From the NCBI GenBank assembly GCA_024579835.1, contig CP102060.1, positions 3,013,558 to 3,077,557 of the forward strand: a DNA stretch of 64,000 nt. Direction: 5' to 3'. Both the position numbers and the translations under genes were made by a program. Under the pieces are notes generated by a model. It saw only the letters and a program-made list of their open reading frames with translations. It ran no database searches and had not been told where the DNA came from. The number at the start of each line of letters is the position of its first letter. The stretch's first letter is position 1. Shown here piece by piece: positions 1-7,977 of the stretch. The DNA is from Clostridiaceae bacterium HFYG-1003 (GTDB lineage: Bacteria; Bacillota; Clostridia; Clostridiales; Clostridiaceae).

Positions 1-1083
1 ATTGATTCCGCGGTTGCTTTGGGAATCGTCGGCGGCAAAGCGGATCTGGGGCTCGAGGTTCTCTCAGGTGTAACCGAGACGGATCTGGAGACGGCTAGAC
101 AGCTCATCGCGGACAACGTCATCCGGGTGCATCTGAAGGAAGGCGTTCCCAACCTGAATATTGAGATCCATATGGAAGATGCCAGAGGCAATAAGGTGAT
201 TGTGGAGATTATGAACCAGCACAACAACATTGTCCGGATCTCCTTAAACGGTGAGGAATTCATGGAAGCCCAGGTGTTGGGCCGGGAATCGGAGAAGAAT
301 CTTTACGATGACCTGAGCATGAAGGCGATCCTGGATTATGCCGACACCGTGGACCTGGAAGAAATCCGGACCGAGCTGGAAAATCAGATGAAGCTTAACG
401 CAGCCATTGCCCAGGCTGGCCTGACCCAGGATTTTGGATCATCCATCGGAAAGATTCTTCTGTCCGGAAACAATGACATCCGCACCCGGGCCCGGGCGAA
501 AGCCGCTGCCGGATCCGATGCCAGAATGAGCGGCTGTGCCCTGCCGGTGGTCATCAATGCCGGTTCCGGCAACCAGGGCATCACTTGCTCGCTGCCCGTC
601 ATGGAATATGCCCGGGAAATGGGAGCGGATCAGGAAAAAACAATGCGGGCTCTGCTCGTGTCGAATTTAACGGCCCTCCATATCAAGCGCTACATCGGCC
701 GACTGTCTGCCTTCTGCGGCGTGACCAGCGCGGGGGCCGCAGCAGGAGCCGGCATTGCTTATCTCCACGACTCGTCCAACCGGGATCTGATTTATCAGAC
801 GGTGGCCAACGCCCTGATGATCGATTCCGGCATGGTCTGTGATGGTGCCAAACCTTCCTGTGCCGCCAAGATCGCCTCGGCCGTGGATGCCGGCATTACC
901 GGATTTGAGATGGCCAAAACCAATCGCAGCTTCAAAGCCGGCGAGGGACTCCTGAAAGAGGATATAGAAGAGACCATCCGGAGCATTGGCCGTTTTGCGG
1001 CCAAAGGTATGAAGCAGACGGATATTGAAGTGCTGAACATTATGCTGGATAAAACCGAGGATGTCTCATCAAAGGCTGAATAG
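1..1083 (+). CDS. L-cysteine desulfidase / UPF0597 family, 5'-truncated by window edge
   Basis: The reading frame is already open at base 1, so the N-terminus (roughly 70 residues for this family) lies outside the window; the TTG at 19 is not a believable start. The visible 360 residues match the UPF0597/CyuA family, related to the iron-sulfur L-serine dehydratase alpha chain, which breaks L-cysteine down to pyruvate, ammonia and sulfide. Cysteines expected to bind an Fe-S cluster are visible in SGCALPVV, GITCSLPV and the CDGAKPSC segment, embedded in Gly-rich loops. A long hairpin follows the stop. An amino-acid-degrading enzyme fits the amino-acid-fermenting gene content. Family is confident; cysteine versus another substrate cannot be told from sequence. 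Confidence 0.85.
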   Translation: MDSAVALGIVGGKADLGLEVLSGVTETDLETARQLIADNVIRVHLKEGVPNLNIEIHMEDARGNKVIVEIMNQHNNIVRISLNGEEFMEAQVLGRESEKNLYDDLSMKAILDYADTVDLEEIRTELENQMKLNAAIAQAGLTQDFGSSIGKILLSGNNDIRTRARAKAAAGSDARMSGCALPVVINAGSGNQGITCSLPVMEYAREMGADQEKTMRALLVSNLTALHIKRYIGRLSAFCGVTSAGAAAGAGIAYLHDSSNRDLIYQTVANALMIDSGMVCDGAKPSCAAKIASAVDAGITGFEMAKTNRSFKAGEGLLKEDIEETIRSIGRFAAKGMKQTDIEVLNIMLDKTEDVSSKAE

Positions 1084-1126
1084 AGTAAAAAATGAATCCT
1101 TCGTTCGGCGGCTGAACCGGACACAA

Positions 1127-1174
1127 TGGGATCCAGCAGAATGACCTCCTCGGCGGTCATTCTGCTGGATCCCA
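1127..1174 (+). terminator. Perfect 20-bp inverted repeat after the desulfidase gene
   Basis: Arms 1127-1146 and 1155-1174 are perfectly complementary around an 8-nt loop (TCCTCGGC). Only a short T-rich tract (CTATTTT) follows, so it is a strong hairpin but a weak classical intrinsic terminator. Its position 44 nt after the stop makes termination or 3'-end protection the likely role. Confidence 0.65.
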
Positions 1175-1323
1175 CTATTTTGCCACAATTTAGCCCAGGT
1201 TTGGCGATAGTATTCAGGATTCGGATGCCTCATAATGAAACCATAGAACAAAGGAACATTACCCCAATAACGACGGAATCAGATCTCATTCTGATCCAAC
1301 ACATAAACAAGGAGAAATGACAA

Positions 1324-2094
1324 ATGAACAAAAGACAAATTGTTAGCTTCGTACTGGCCGCGGGATTGGTTGCAGGTGCTGGCTTTGGCCTCCGGGCCAT
1401 GGCGGATGACACCAATACCCAACCATCCACTCAGCCATCGACTCAGACCGAGCAGACACCGTCCTCCCGATTCGGCAGAGGCTTCTTCGGTATGATGAAA
1501 GGCTTTGGCCGCATGGGCGGAGGCTGTTTCGGCGGAGGATTCGGCTTCAATTCCGATCTGACGGCAGAACAGCAAAAAGAATTGAATCTGCTCCGGGCAG
1601 AAGCGCAGAACATTAAGGTTGACTATCAGGCTCAGCTGAACACTTTGCATGAAGCGCTCAGAACCGCGATTGATGCCGGCAGCAAGACTGATGTTCTGGC
1701 TGCATGGGATTCCATCACCGGCGTGCATGAAGAGATCCAGACCAAGCTGGCTCCGACACAGGAGAAGATCAAGGCCATTCTGGGAACGGAAGCCGATGAC
1801 TGGAACCTGTTCGAAGGACGCTGGGAAGACAGCTGGATGGCGGAACAGATGGAAGACCTGAAGAATGCGCAGACGGATGAGGCAGCCAAGGTGATCCTCG
1901 ATCAGCTGAAGACCGGCCAGGGTCGCGGCGGCATGATGTATAACAAACCGCAGGGCAATGGCCGTGGCAGAATGCCTGGATTGGGCGGACGGATGAATAA
2001 TCGGGGCCGCGGTTTTCAGAACGGAACCGTGAATCCCGGAAGCAATAACGGAAATACCAATTCAAATGGAAATTCCAACTCCAACGGCAACTAA
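1324..2094 (+). CDS. Secreted Spy/CpxP-like protein with Gly-rich and Asn-rich segments
   Basis: A ribosome site (AAGGAG) precedes the ATG. The 256-residue product starts with MNKRQ and a hydrophobic stretch to about residue 27 (signal peptide, probable cleavage after AMA). A Gln/Ser/Thr-rich linker and a Gly/Phe/Met-rich stretch (residues 55-80) follow, then a helical charged region (about 80-185) containing LTAEQQKEL, which resembles the LTxxQ motif of periplasmic heavy-metal-sensor/Spy/CpxP proteins. The tail is low-complexity Gly/Arg/Asn (SNGNSNSNGN). Role unknown; a stress-related extracytoplasmic chaperone or metal-binding protein is possible from the fold type only. It stands alone between terminators. 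Confidence 0.6.
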   Translation: MNKRQIVSFVLAAGLVAGAGFGLRAMADDTNTQPSTQPSTQTEQTPSSRFGRGFFGMMKGFGRMGGGCFGGGFGFNSDLTAEQQKELNLLRAEAQNIKVDYQAQLNTLHEALRTAIDAGSKTDVLAAWDSITGVHEEIQTKLAPTQEKIKAILGTEADDWNLFEGRWEDSWMAEQMEDLKNAQTDEAAKVILDQLKTGQGRGGMMYNKPQGNGRGRMPGLGGRMNNRGRGFQNGTVNPGSNNGNTNSNGNSNSNGN

Positions 2095-2187
2095 GTTAGC
2101 AACAGAAGCGATACTCTGCGTACAACCGTAGACTGATGCCTGGGCCCCCAAGCCTGGAAAATCCGAAAATTCTTAAATTGACTCAAT

Positions 2188-2222
2188 GCCCGAACGGATC
2201 CCCTCCCGTTCGGGCTTTCCTT
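2188..2222 (+). terminator. Intrinsic terminator after the Spy-like gene
   Basis: A 10-bp GC-rich stem (2188-2197 with 2206-2215) with an 8-nt loop is followed by TTTCCTT. The rest of 2095-2400 shows no credible gene. Confidence 0.75.
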
Positions 2223-2339
2223 GTGTCAGAAGTTCAACCAGGGGATCGGGCAGAGGACACATTGACAAAGCCTGGAGACAGGACAGTCTCCGGGTGGTGG
2301 GCTGCCGGGACCGACCAGTACAGTTTCTTGCGGGAGCCA

Positions 2340-2368
2340 TTTTAAAACGGGCTTTGCACTGATACAAT
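2340..2368 (+). promoter_or_regulatory. Promoter of the ECF S-component gene (extended -10)
   Basis: TGATACAAT at 2360-2368 is an extended -10; TTTTAA at 2340-2345 is a weak -35 at 17-bp spacing. The ribosome site AGGAGG (2388-2393) follows. Confidence 0.5.
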
Positions 2369-2402
2369 CACTGTAGATTTGTTGTACAGGAGGTTTTTTC
2401 AC

Positions 2403-2903
2403 ATGAAAGTCCAATCAGTTTCAAAGTTGACTCATTTAGGGCTGTTTGCTGCCCTGATTTTTGTAGCGACCTATCTGCTGAAGATTACCATGCCCATTGG
2501 CTACATCCATCTGGGGGATGGTATGATCCTGGCGGGTGCAACCCTGCTGGGTCCGGCCGCCTGGCTTCCGGCTGCCATCGGCTCTGCCATGGCGGATGTC
2601 ATGCTGGCTTATACCAGCTATGCGCTGCCGACGTTTCTGATCAAGGGACTGGTGGGTTTTCTGGCCGGTTTGTTTCTGCAGAAAGTTCATCAGGTCAAGG
2701 GTGCGATCGGGATCTTTATCCTGGTGGAACTTCTCATGGTTGCCGGTTATTTTGTGACCGAAGCATTCATGTACGGGTTCAACGGAGCAATCCCCCAACT
2801 GCCTGCGAATCTGCTGCAGGGGGCGTCCGGCGTTGTCATCGGAGCGGTGCTTTTCCCATCCATCGTGCTGCTGCGTCAGCGGTACCAGTCTCGTCAGAGA
2901 TAA
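2403..2903 (+). CDS. ECF transporter S component (substrate-binding membrane subunit)
   Basis: The 166-residue protein is nearly all hydrophobic with about five to six membrane segments, the size and layout of the PF07155-type S components that capture a vitamin or similar small molecule for an energy-coupling-factor transporter. The ATG at 2403 is chosen because AGGAGG lies 9 nt upstream; an upstream TTG at 2379 would place the ribosome site inside the gene. The motif HLGDGMIL near residue 40 is typical of the family. No EcfA/EcfT genes are nearby, so it probably shares a general module encoded elsewhere. Substrate cannot be assigned: no riboswitch was recognised upstream. Confidence 0.8.
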   Translation: MKVQSVSKLTHLGLFAALIFVATYLLKITMPIGYIHLGDGMILAGATLLGPAAWLPAAIGSAMADVMLAYTSYALPTFLIKGLVGFLAGLFLQKVHQVKGAIGIFILVELLMVAGYFVTEAFMYGFNGAIPQLPANLLQGASGVVIGAVLFPSIVLLRQRYQSRQR

Positions 2904-2942
2904 AAATAAGCCTGCGATCGCGGATCGGCAGGCTTATTTTTA
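2903..2942 (+). terminator. Intrinsic terminator overlapping the ECF gene stop
   Basis: AAAATAAGCCTGC (2903-2915) pairs with GCAGGCTTATTTT (2928-2940), with further inner pairing (CGATC/GATCG). A-rich and T-rich flanks make it work in both directions. Confidence 0.8.
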
Positions 2943-3154
2943 TGCTTCGACGATATCTCAATGCAAACTCCAACTAGCAAAATTCGGGTTTCGCTCCAAG
3001 TTGGCAGAACAATTAGTTTTTAATTAATAACAATAATAGAACGTTTTCAGGCAGGGATTCCGCATTTCCTGACCGATGACCCGATAAAATGAAATAATTA
3101 CAAACAGGTTCCTTCATTTCGGGAAAGTGACTAAAAAAAACGGCGAAATTAGGC

Positions 3155-3195
3155 TATAATTAAAACGGTATCAGTACTTTTCACGTAAAAGTACT
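3155..3195 (+). promoter_or_regulatory. serC promoter -10 and adjacent palindrome
   Basis: TATAAT at 3155-3160 is a consensus -10 without a clear -35. Starting about 12 nt downstream is an inverted repeat, AGTACTTTT (3173-3181) and AAAAGTACT (3187-3195), separated by CACGT and followed by TTTTTATTC. At the expected transcription start this could be an operator or a short leader attenuator; the sequence alone does not decide. Confidence 0.5.
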
Positions 3196-3238
3196 TTTTA
3201 TTCATATAACAAAACCCGAACATGGAAGGAGAATGAAT

Positions 3239-4333
3239 ATGGAAAACAAGAGAATTTTTAATTTCTCAGCCGGCCCCTCTGAATTGCCTTTAGAGGTACT
3301 TGAAACTGCTGCCAAGGAAATGACCAACTATAACGCATCCGGAATGGGTGTCATGGAAATGTCACACCGCTCCAAGGTTTACGACCAGATTTTCAAGGAA
3401 ACCGAAGCCAAATTCAGAAAAGTATTTGCTGTTCCGGACAATTATAAGGTATTGTTCCTGCAGGGCGGCGCTACGATGCAGTTTGCCCAGATTCCGATGA
3501 ATCTTTTGACCAAGAACAAGAAGGCTGACTACATTGTCACCGGCTCTTTCTCAGGCAAAGCGAAGCAGGAAGCTGAAAAGTACGGGGAAATCAATGTAGC
3601 CTTCTCCGGCAAAGCCGAGGGCTTCACACGGATTCCGCGCCAGGAAGAACTCAAGCTGTCCCCGGATGCGGATTATGTTCACTACTGCGACAACAACACC
3701 ATTTATGGAACCAAGTGGGATTATATTCCGGAAACCGGCAATGTACCGCTGGTTTGCGACATGTCATCCTGCATCCTGTCCGAGCCGGTCGATGTATCCA
3801 AATTCGGCCTGATTTATGCGGGCGCTCAGAAAAACATGGGACCTGCCGGATTGGCTGTTGTCATTATCCGCGAAGATCTGATCGGCGAACCTCAGCCAGG
3901 AACTCCCGTCATGCTTGAATACAAGACCATGGCAGAGAATGATTCCATGTACAACACCCCCAACACCTGGGCGATCTATGTACTGGGACTGGTTCTTGAC
4001 TGGGTGGAAGCCAATGGCGGAACCGCAGGCATGAATGAACTCGCTGTCAAGCGCAGCCAGATGATTTACGACTACATCGAACAGTCTGAAGGTTATTATA
4101 AGAACCCCAATGACGAGGCATCCAGATCCAAGATGAATGTCGTATTCCGTCTTCCCAATGAAGAGCTGGAGGCCAAGTTCGTCAAGGAATCGGCTGCTGC
4201 CGGTATGAGCAACCTCAAGGGTCACCGGTCTGCCGGCGGAATCCGCGCATCCATCTACAATGCCATGCCGGTGGAAGGTGTGGAATACCTGGTTGATTTC
4301 ATGAAGAAATTCAAGGAAAACAATCCTGTCTAA
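3239..4333 (+). CDS. serC: Phosphoserine aminotransferase
   Basis: Converts 3-phosphohydroxypyruvate and glutamate to O-phosphoserine, the second step of serine synthesis; PLP enzyme, cytosolic. The 364-residue product has the family's N-terminal FNFSAGPS motif and the PLP-lysine segment YAGAQKNMGPAG (lysine near residue 198), and ends with the HRSAGGIRASIYNAMP motif. Start: AAGGAG at 3226-3231 leaves 7 nt to the ATG at 3239 but only 1 nt to the in-frame ATG at 3233, so 3239 is preferred. It heads a serC-serA-DUF1015 operon with short gaps. Serine feeds glycine, the substrate of the glycine reductase encoded in this window. Confidence 0.95.
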   Translation: MENKRIFNFSAGPSELPLEVLETAAKEMTNYNASGMGVMEMSHRSKVYDQIFKETEAKFRKVFAVPDNYKVLFLQGGATMQFAQIPMNLLTKNKKADYIVTGSFSGKAKQEAEKYGEINVAFSGKAEGFTRIPRQEELKLSPDADYVHYCDNNTIYGTKWDYIPETGNVPLVCDMSSCILSEPVDVSKFGLIYAGAQKNMGPAGLAVVIIREDLIGEPQPGTPVMLEYKTMAENDSMYNTPNTWAIYVLGLVLDWVEANGGTAGMNELAVKRSQMIYDYIEQSEGYYKNPNDEASRSKMNVVFRLPNEELEAKFVKESAAAGMSNLKGHRSAGGIRASIYNAMPVEGVEYLVDFMKKFKENNPV

Positions 4334-4376
4334 GACTTGCCCCAAATAATACAGTAAAAACTGGAGGAAATTATAA

Positions 4377-5294
4377 ATGATCAGAATCCTGGCAACGGAC
4401 GGAATGGAAGCATCTGCCGTTGATAAACTGAAATCTCTTGGCTACGAAGTCATCGAAAAATTCTACGAACCGGAAGAGTTAAAGACTGCCGTGAAAGATG
4501 TCGATGTCATGGTCGTTCGTTCTGCCACAAAAGTGAAAAAGGACATCATTGACGCCGCGGCTGAAACCGGACGGCTCAAGCTGGTAATCCGCGGCGGTGT
4601 TGGAATTGACAACATCGACAAGCCCTACGCAGAAGAAAAGGGGATCAAAGTCACCAACACTCCGGCTGCCTCCTCCGCTTCTGTCGCGGAGCTGACCATC
4701 GGCCATATGTTCTCCATGGCCCGGTTCATTGGAATTGCCAACGCTACCATGCGCAACGGCGAGTGGAACAAGAAGAAATACGAAGGCATCGAGCTGGCTG
4801 GCAAGACTTTAGGTCTGATCGGTTTTGGCCGGATCGCCAAGGAAGTCGCAAAGCGCGCTGAAGTTCTGGGCATGAATGTTGTCTACAACAAGCGTTCCGG
4901 AGCAGAGGCAGAAGAAGAAACCGCTCGCTTTGTTGATCTGGAGACATTGATCAAGAATTCCGATTTCATTTCCCTGCATATCCCCAAGCAGAAAGACAAG
5001 GATTATCTCATCGGCAAGGAAGAAATCGAAATGATGAAGGATGGCGTATTCCTGATCAACACCGCCAGAGGCGGACTCATTGACGAGGATGCCTTGGTTG
5101 AAGCGCTGGATTCCGGAAAAGTATCTGCCGCCGCTTTGGATGTTTTCAAGGAAGAACCGACCAAGAACGAAAAAATTACCAAGCATGCCAAAATCTCCAT
5201 GACTCCCCACATCGGAGCGGCCACCAAGGAAGCTCAGACCAGAATCGGCGGAGAAATTGTTCAGATTATAGAAGATTTCTTTTCAAAAGAATAA
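4377..5294 (+). CDS. serA: D-3-phosphoglycerate dehydrogenase, short form
   Basis: Oxidises 3-phosphoglycerate with NAD to start serine synthesis. The 305-residue protein has the D-2-hydroxyacid dehydrogenase layout: nucleotide-binding GLIGFGRIAKEVA near residue 145, catalytic Arg in NTARGGL, Glu in FKEEPT and His in TPHIGAAT. It ends after the catalytic domain, so it lacks the C-terminal ACT domain through which serine inhibits the long enzymes; feedback control by that route is therefore not expected. GGAGG precedes the ATG. It lies 43 nt after serC. Confidence 0.93.
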   Translation: MIRILATDGMEASAVDKLKSLGYEVIEKFYEPEELKTAVKDVDVMVVRSATKVKKDIIDAAAETGRLKLVIRGGVGIDNIDKPYAEEKGIKVTNTPAASSASVAELTIGHMFSMARFIGIANATMRNGEWNKKKYEGIELAGKTLGLIGFGRIAKEVAKRAEVLGMNVVYNKRSGAEAEEETARFVDLETLIKNSDFISLHIPKQKDKDYLIGKEEIEMMKDGVFLINTARGGLIDEDALVEALDSGKVSAAALDVFKEEPTKNEKITKHAKISMTPHIGAATKEAQTRIGGEIVQIIEDFFSKE

Positions 5295-5308
5295 GGGAGG
5301 AGTAATTA

Positions 5309-6553
5309 ATGAAAGTTAGACCTTTTAAAGCGGTTCGTCCTTCCAAGGAGCGAGCTGACAAAGTGGCTGCACTTCCTTATGATGTCATGGATTCCGATGA
5401 AGCCCGTGAGATGGTAAAGGACAATCCTTACTCATTCCTGCATGTGGACAAAGCTGAAATTGACCTGCCGCGTGAGATGGATCAGTATGATGATCAGGTC
5501 TACGCCAAGGCAAAAGCCAACATCGACAAGTTCCTGGAAGAAGGAACCTTCATCCGGGATGGCAAGCCGAATTTCTATATCTATCGCCTGATCATGGGTG
5601 ATATTGAGGAAACGGGAATTGTCGGAGCTGCTTCCGTGGATGACTACATGGAAGACCGGATCAAGAAGCATGAATTCACCCGGGAAGCCAAGGAAAGAGA
5701 CCGGATCCGCCACGTGGATACCACCAACGCCAACACCGGACCCATCTTCCTGACTTACCCGGAGAAAGCAGAAATTTCCGCTCTGGTGAATGAATGGACC
5801 GCGAAAACTCCGGAATATGACTTCACAGCGGAAGACGGCGTTCGGCACACCGTTTGGGTTGTCGACGAAGACAGCGCCATCGAAACCATCCAGAAGGCCT
5901 TTGATGAAATTCCTGCCCTCTATATTGCTGACGGCCATCACCGGGCAGCTTCTGCCGTTAAAGTCGGCAAGATGAGACGGGATGCCAATCCAAGCTACAC
6001 TGGCGAAGAAGAGTTCAACTACTTCCTTTCCGTCATATTCCCGTCCAACCAGCTGAAAATCATGGATTACAACCGGATTCTCAAGGACCTGAACGGAATG
6101 ACCGAAGAAGAACTTCTGGCCAAGCTGTCTGAAAAGTTTGAAGTGGAAGAATATAAGGGAGAAGGCCAGTACCGCCCCGAAAAGAAACACACCTACGGAC
6201 TGTATCTTCCCGGCAAATGGTACAAGCTCACCGCGAAACCCGAGATTCTGCAGGACACTGATGTTCTGAAATCCCTCGATGTTTCCGTTCTGTCTGAGAA
6301 TGTACTCGCTCCGATTTTTGACATCAAGGATCAGCGGACTTCAGAGCGCATCGACTTCGTCGGAGGAATCCGCGGACTGGGCGAGCTGGAAAAACGCGTG
6401 AACGAAGACGGCTTCGCCGCTGCCATCGCGCTGTATCCAACCGATATCGAAGACCTGATGAAGATCGCCGATTCCGGACGGGTCATGCCGCCAAAATCCA
6501 CCTGGTTTGAACCAAAGCTCCGTTCCGGACTGTTCCTGCACGAACTGGACTAG
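5309..6553 (+). CDS. DUF1015 family protein, serine-operon companion
   Basis: A 414-residue cytosolic protein of the DUF1015 (PF06245) family, beginning VRPFKAVRPSKERADKVAALPYDVMD, here described by its two halves VRPFKAVRP and ALPYDVMD. The conserved ADGHHRAASA segment lies near residue 208. The family's biochemical role is not firmly established. It starts 14 nt after serA behind GGGAGGAG, and the serC-serA-DUF1015 order recurs in Clostridia, so a part in serine or phosphoserine metabolism is a reasonable inference. A strong terminator follows, closing the operon. Confidence 0.85.
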   Translation: MKVRPFKAVRPSKERADKVAALPYDVMDSDEAREMVKDNPYSFLHVDKAEIDLPREMDQYDDQVYAKAKANIDKFLEEGTFIRDGKPNFYIYRLIMGDIEETGIVGAASVDDYMEDRIKKHEFTREAKERDRIRHVDTTNANTGPIFLTYPEKAEISALVNEWTAKTPEYDFTAEDGVRHTVWVVDEDSAIETIQKAFDEIPALYIADGHHRAASAVKVGKMRRDANPSYTGEEEFNYFLSVIFPSNQLKIMDYNRILKDLNGMTEEELLAKLSEKFEVEEYKGEGQYRPEKKHTYGLYLPGKWYKLTAKPEILQDTDVLKSLDVSVLSENVLAPIFDIKDQRTSERIDFVGGIRGLGELEKRVNEDGFAAAIALYPTDIEDLMKIADSGRVMPPKSTWFEPKLRSGLFLHELD

Positions 6554-6575
6554 ACCGGTAAATTAATAAACCCAG

Positions 6576-6612
6576 AGCAGACTCCGTTGTGATGACCGGA
6601 GTCTGCTTTTTT
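6576..6612 (+). terminator. Intrinsic terminator of the serC-serA operon
   Basis: AGCAGACTCCG (6576-6586) pairs with CGGAGTCTGCT (6597-6607), followed by a T run to 6612. Confidence 0.9.
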
Positions 6613-6676
6613 AGATTTTGTAAATTACGATTTCCGGCTCAGGCTTCAAAAAAATGAAAAAACTGAGTTGAAAGGA

Positions 6677-6707
6677 TTGACTATGACGTTAGGTAATAGT
6701 TTAATGT
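6677..6707 (+). promoter_or_regulatory. MerR-type promoter/operator with 19-bp spacer
   Basis: TTGACT (6677-6682) and TAATGT (6702-6707) are separated by 19 bp, longer than the usual 17 and characteristic of promoters activated by MerR proteins, which twist the DNA. The dyad ACTAT-N11-ATAGT (6680-6684, 6696-6700) is centred in the spacer. It lies directly ahead of the merR gene, so autoregulation is likely. Confidence 0.7.
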
Positions 6708-6749
6708 GATAAATGAAGTCAACCGAAACAAAGGGAAAGGAAGAGCGGC

Positions 6750-7502
6750 TTGGAATTGAAAATCAACGAACTGTCTCGTCTGGCAGGTGTCAGCGTACGG
6801 ACGCTCCAATACTATGACCGGATCGGACTATTGCCTGCGGCAAAGCATCCAGGTAACGGGTATCGGATCTATACGGCGCAAACCATCGACCGTCTGCAGG
6901 AAATCCTCCTGTTCCGCTCCCTCGGTTTCGAGCTGAAGGAAATCGGAACCATGATCGGGGCATCGGCTTATCAGCGTCTGGATGCCCTGAAATTGCAGCG
7001 ACAGCTGACCAGCCGGCGAATGGATGAGCTGGTTCAGCTGCTGAAGACCATTGATTCATCCATTGAGGAACTGGAGGAGGGAATAACCATGAAAAAGGAA
7101 GACAAATTCAAAGGAATGAATTTCAGAAACAATCCCTATGAGGAAGAGGCCCGGGAGAAATGGGGCAATGAGAAAGTAGATGAGGCCAATGCCAGAATCG
7201 GAGCAAAGACGGACGCCCAGTTGGGAACAATGCAGGATCAGATGAATGAAATGTTCGCCGGCTTCGCGCAGCTTCGGCACAGCGATCCGACCGGAGAGGA
7301 GGCAGTTCGATTGACGGAGCGATTCTATCACTTCCTTAACAAGGAAATTGGCAGCTTCTATAATAAAGAAGTATTCAAGGGTCTTGGTCAGATGTATATT
7401 GACGATGAACGCTTTACCCGAAACCTGGATCTTTGGGGAGAAGGGACAGCCAGGTTTATGCGTGACGCCATGGCAAACTATTCCGATCATTACCTCAAAT
7501 AG
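6750..7502 (+). CDS. MerR-family regulator with TipAS ligand-binding domain
   Basis: The 250-residue protein starts with a winged helix (INELSRLAGVSVRTLQYYDRIGLL) of MerR type, continues with a dimerisation helix to about residue 110, and ends with a TipAS domain (about 125-245), which in TipA/Mta-like regulators binds thiopeptide antibiotics or other drugs. The start is TTG at 6750, placed 6 nt after AAAGGAAG; no ATG gives a complete HTH. The promoter has the 19-bp spacer and dyad expected for a MerR target, so it probably activates its own gene. No efflux gene is adjacent. A second start giving a TipAS-only form (as for TipA) is possible at GAGGAGGGAATAACCATG near 7075-7092. Confidence 0.85.
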   Translation: MELKINELSRLAGVSVRTLQYYDRIGLLPAAKHPGNGYRIYTAQTIDRLQEILLFRSLGFELKEIGTMIGASAYQRLDALKLQRQLTSRRMDELVQLLKTIDSSIEELEEGITMKKEDKFKGMNFRNNPYEEEAREKWGNEKVDEANARIGAKTDAQLGTMQDQMNEMFAGFAQLRHSDPTGEEAVRLTERFYHFLNKEIGSFYNKEVFKGLGQMYIDDERFTRNLDLWGEGTARFMRDAMANYSDHYLK

Positions 7503-7521
7503 GCTTATATAAACAGCAGCC

Positions 7522-7610
7522 TGAAGCATCAACCCAGAAGCGGCGATACAGAGAGATCAACCCGGAATCATCAACCCGGAAGCATCAACCCAAAAGCATC
7601 AACCCAGAAA
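7522..7610. repeat. Degenerate short tandem repeats (ATCAACCCRGAA-type)
   Basis: Five imperfect copies of a unit like GCATCAACCCAGAA lie between the merR stop and its terminator. No reading frame uses them. Confidence 0.6.
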
Positions 7611-7659
7611 TACCAATAGTCCAATATCACGACAGAAGGTTCAAACTATAATGAACCAT

Positions 7660-7705
7660 CAAAACAAGTCCAATCCGCTGTTACGGATCGGACTTGTTTT
7701 GATTT
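7660..7705 (+). terminator. Intrinsic terminator of merR
   Basis: CAAAACAAGTCC and GGACTTGTTTTG form the outer stem, with ATCCG/CGGAT inside; it has A-rich and T-rich flanks. Confidence 0.85.
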
Positions 7706-7798
7706 CCGTCAGGCAGTTCATGCGACGGTGTGTTATGCAAAAAAACCACAAACCTGGTTAGTTAAGGCGAAACCCAAATCAGTCAGAGGAATCACATT

Positions 7799-7873
7799 AG
7801 CCAGGGTCAATCAATCCTAGCCAGGGTCAATCAATCCTAGCCAGGGTCAATCAATCCTAGTCAGGGTCAATCA
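7799..7873. repeat. 20-bp direct tandem repeat, about 3.5 copies
   Basis: The unit AGCCAGGGTCAATCAATCCT is repeated perfectly three times from 7799 and followed by a diverging fourth copy (AGTCAGGGTCAATCA). The copies abut with no spacers, so this is not a CRISPR. It lies in the merR-marR convergent gap. Confidence 0.9.
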
Positions 7874-7910
7874 CGGAAGATCATATTAATCATGGTAATT
7901 CCTGGCAAAG

Positions 7911-7943
7911 AAATGAACGAGAGCGGGATGCTCTCGTTCATTT
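7911..7943 (-). terminator. Intrinsic terminator of the marR gene
   Basis: A perfect 14-bp stem (7911-7924 with 7930-7943) with a 5-nt loop; the minus-strand side continues into TTTCTTTG. Confidence 0.85.
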
Positions 7944-7977
7944 GCTGCAGTCGGTGCGGAGATCAGCATGGTTCGAA

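Noticed and set aside
2136-2345. 69-residue frame upstream of the ECF gene
   Set aside because: Spans the terminator of the preceding gene and lacks a start signal.
7799-7873. CRISPR array
   Set aside because: Repeats abut with no spacers, only 3.5 copies, and no cas genes are present.
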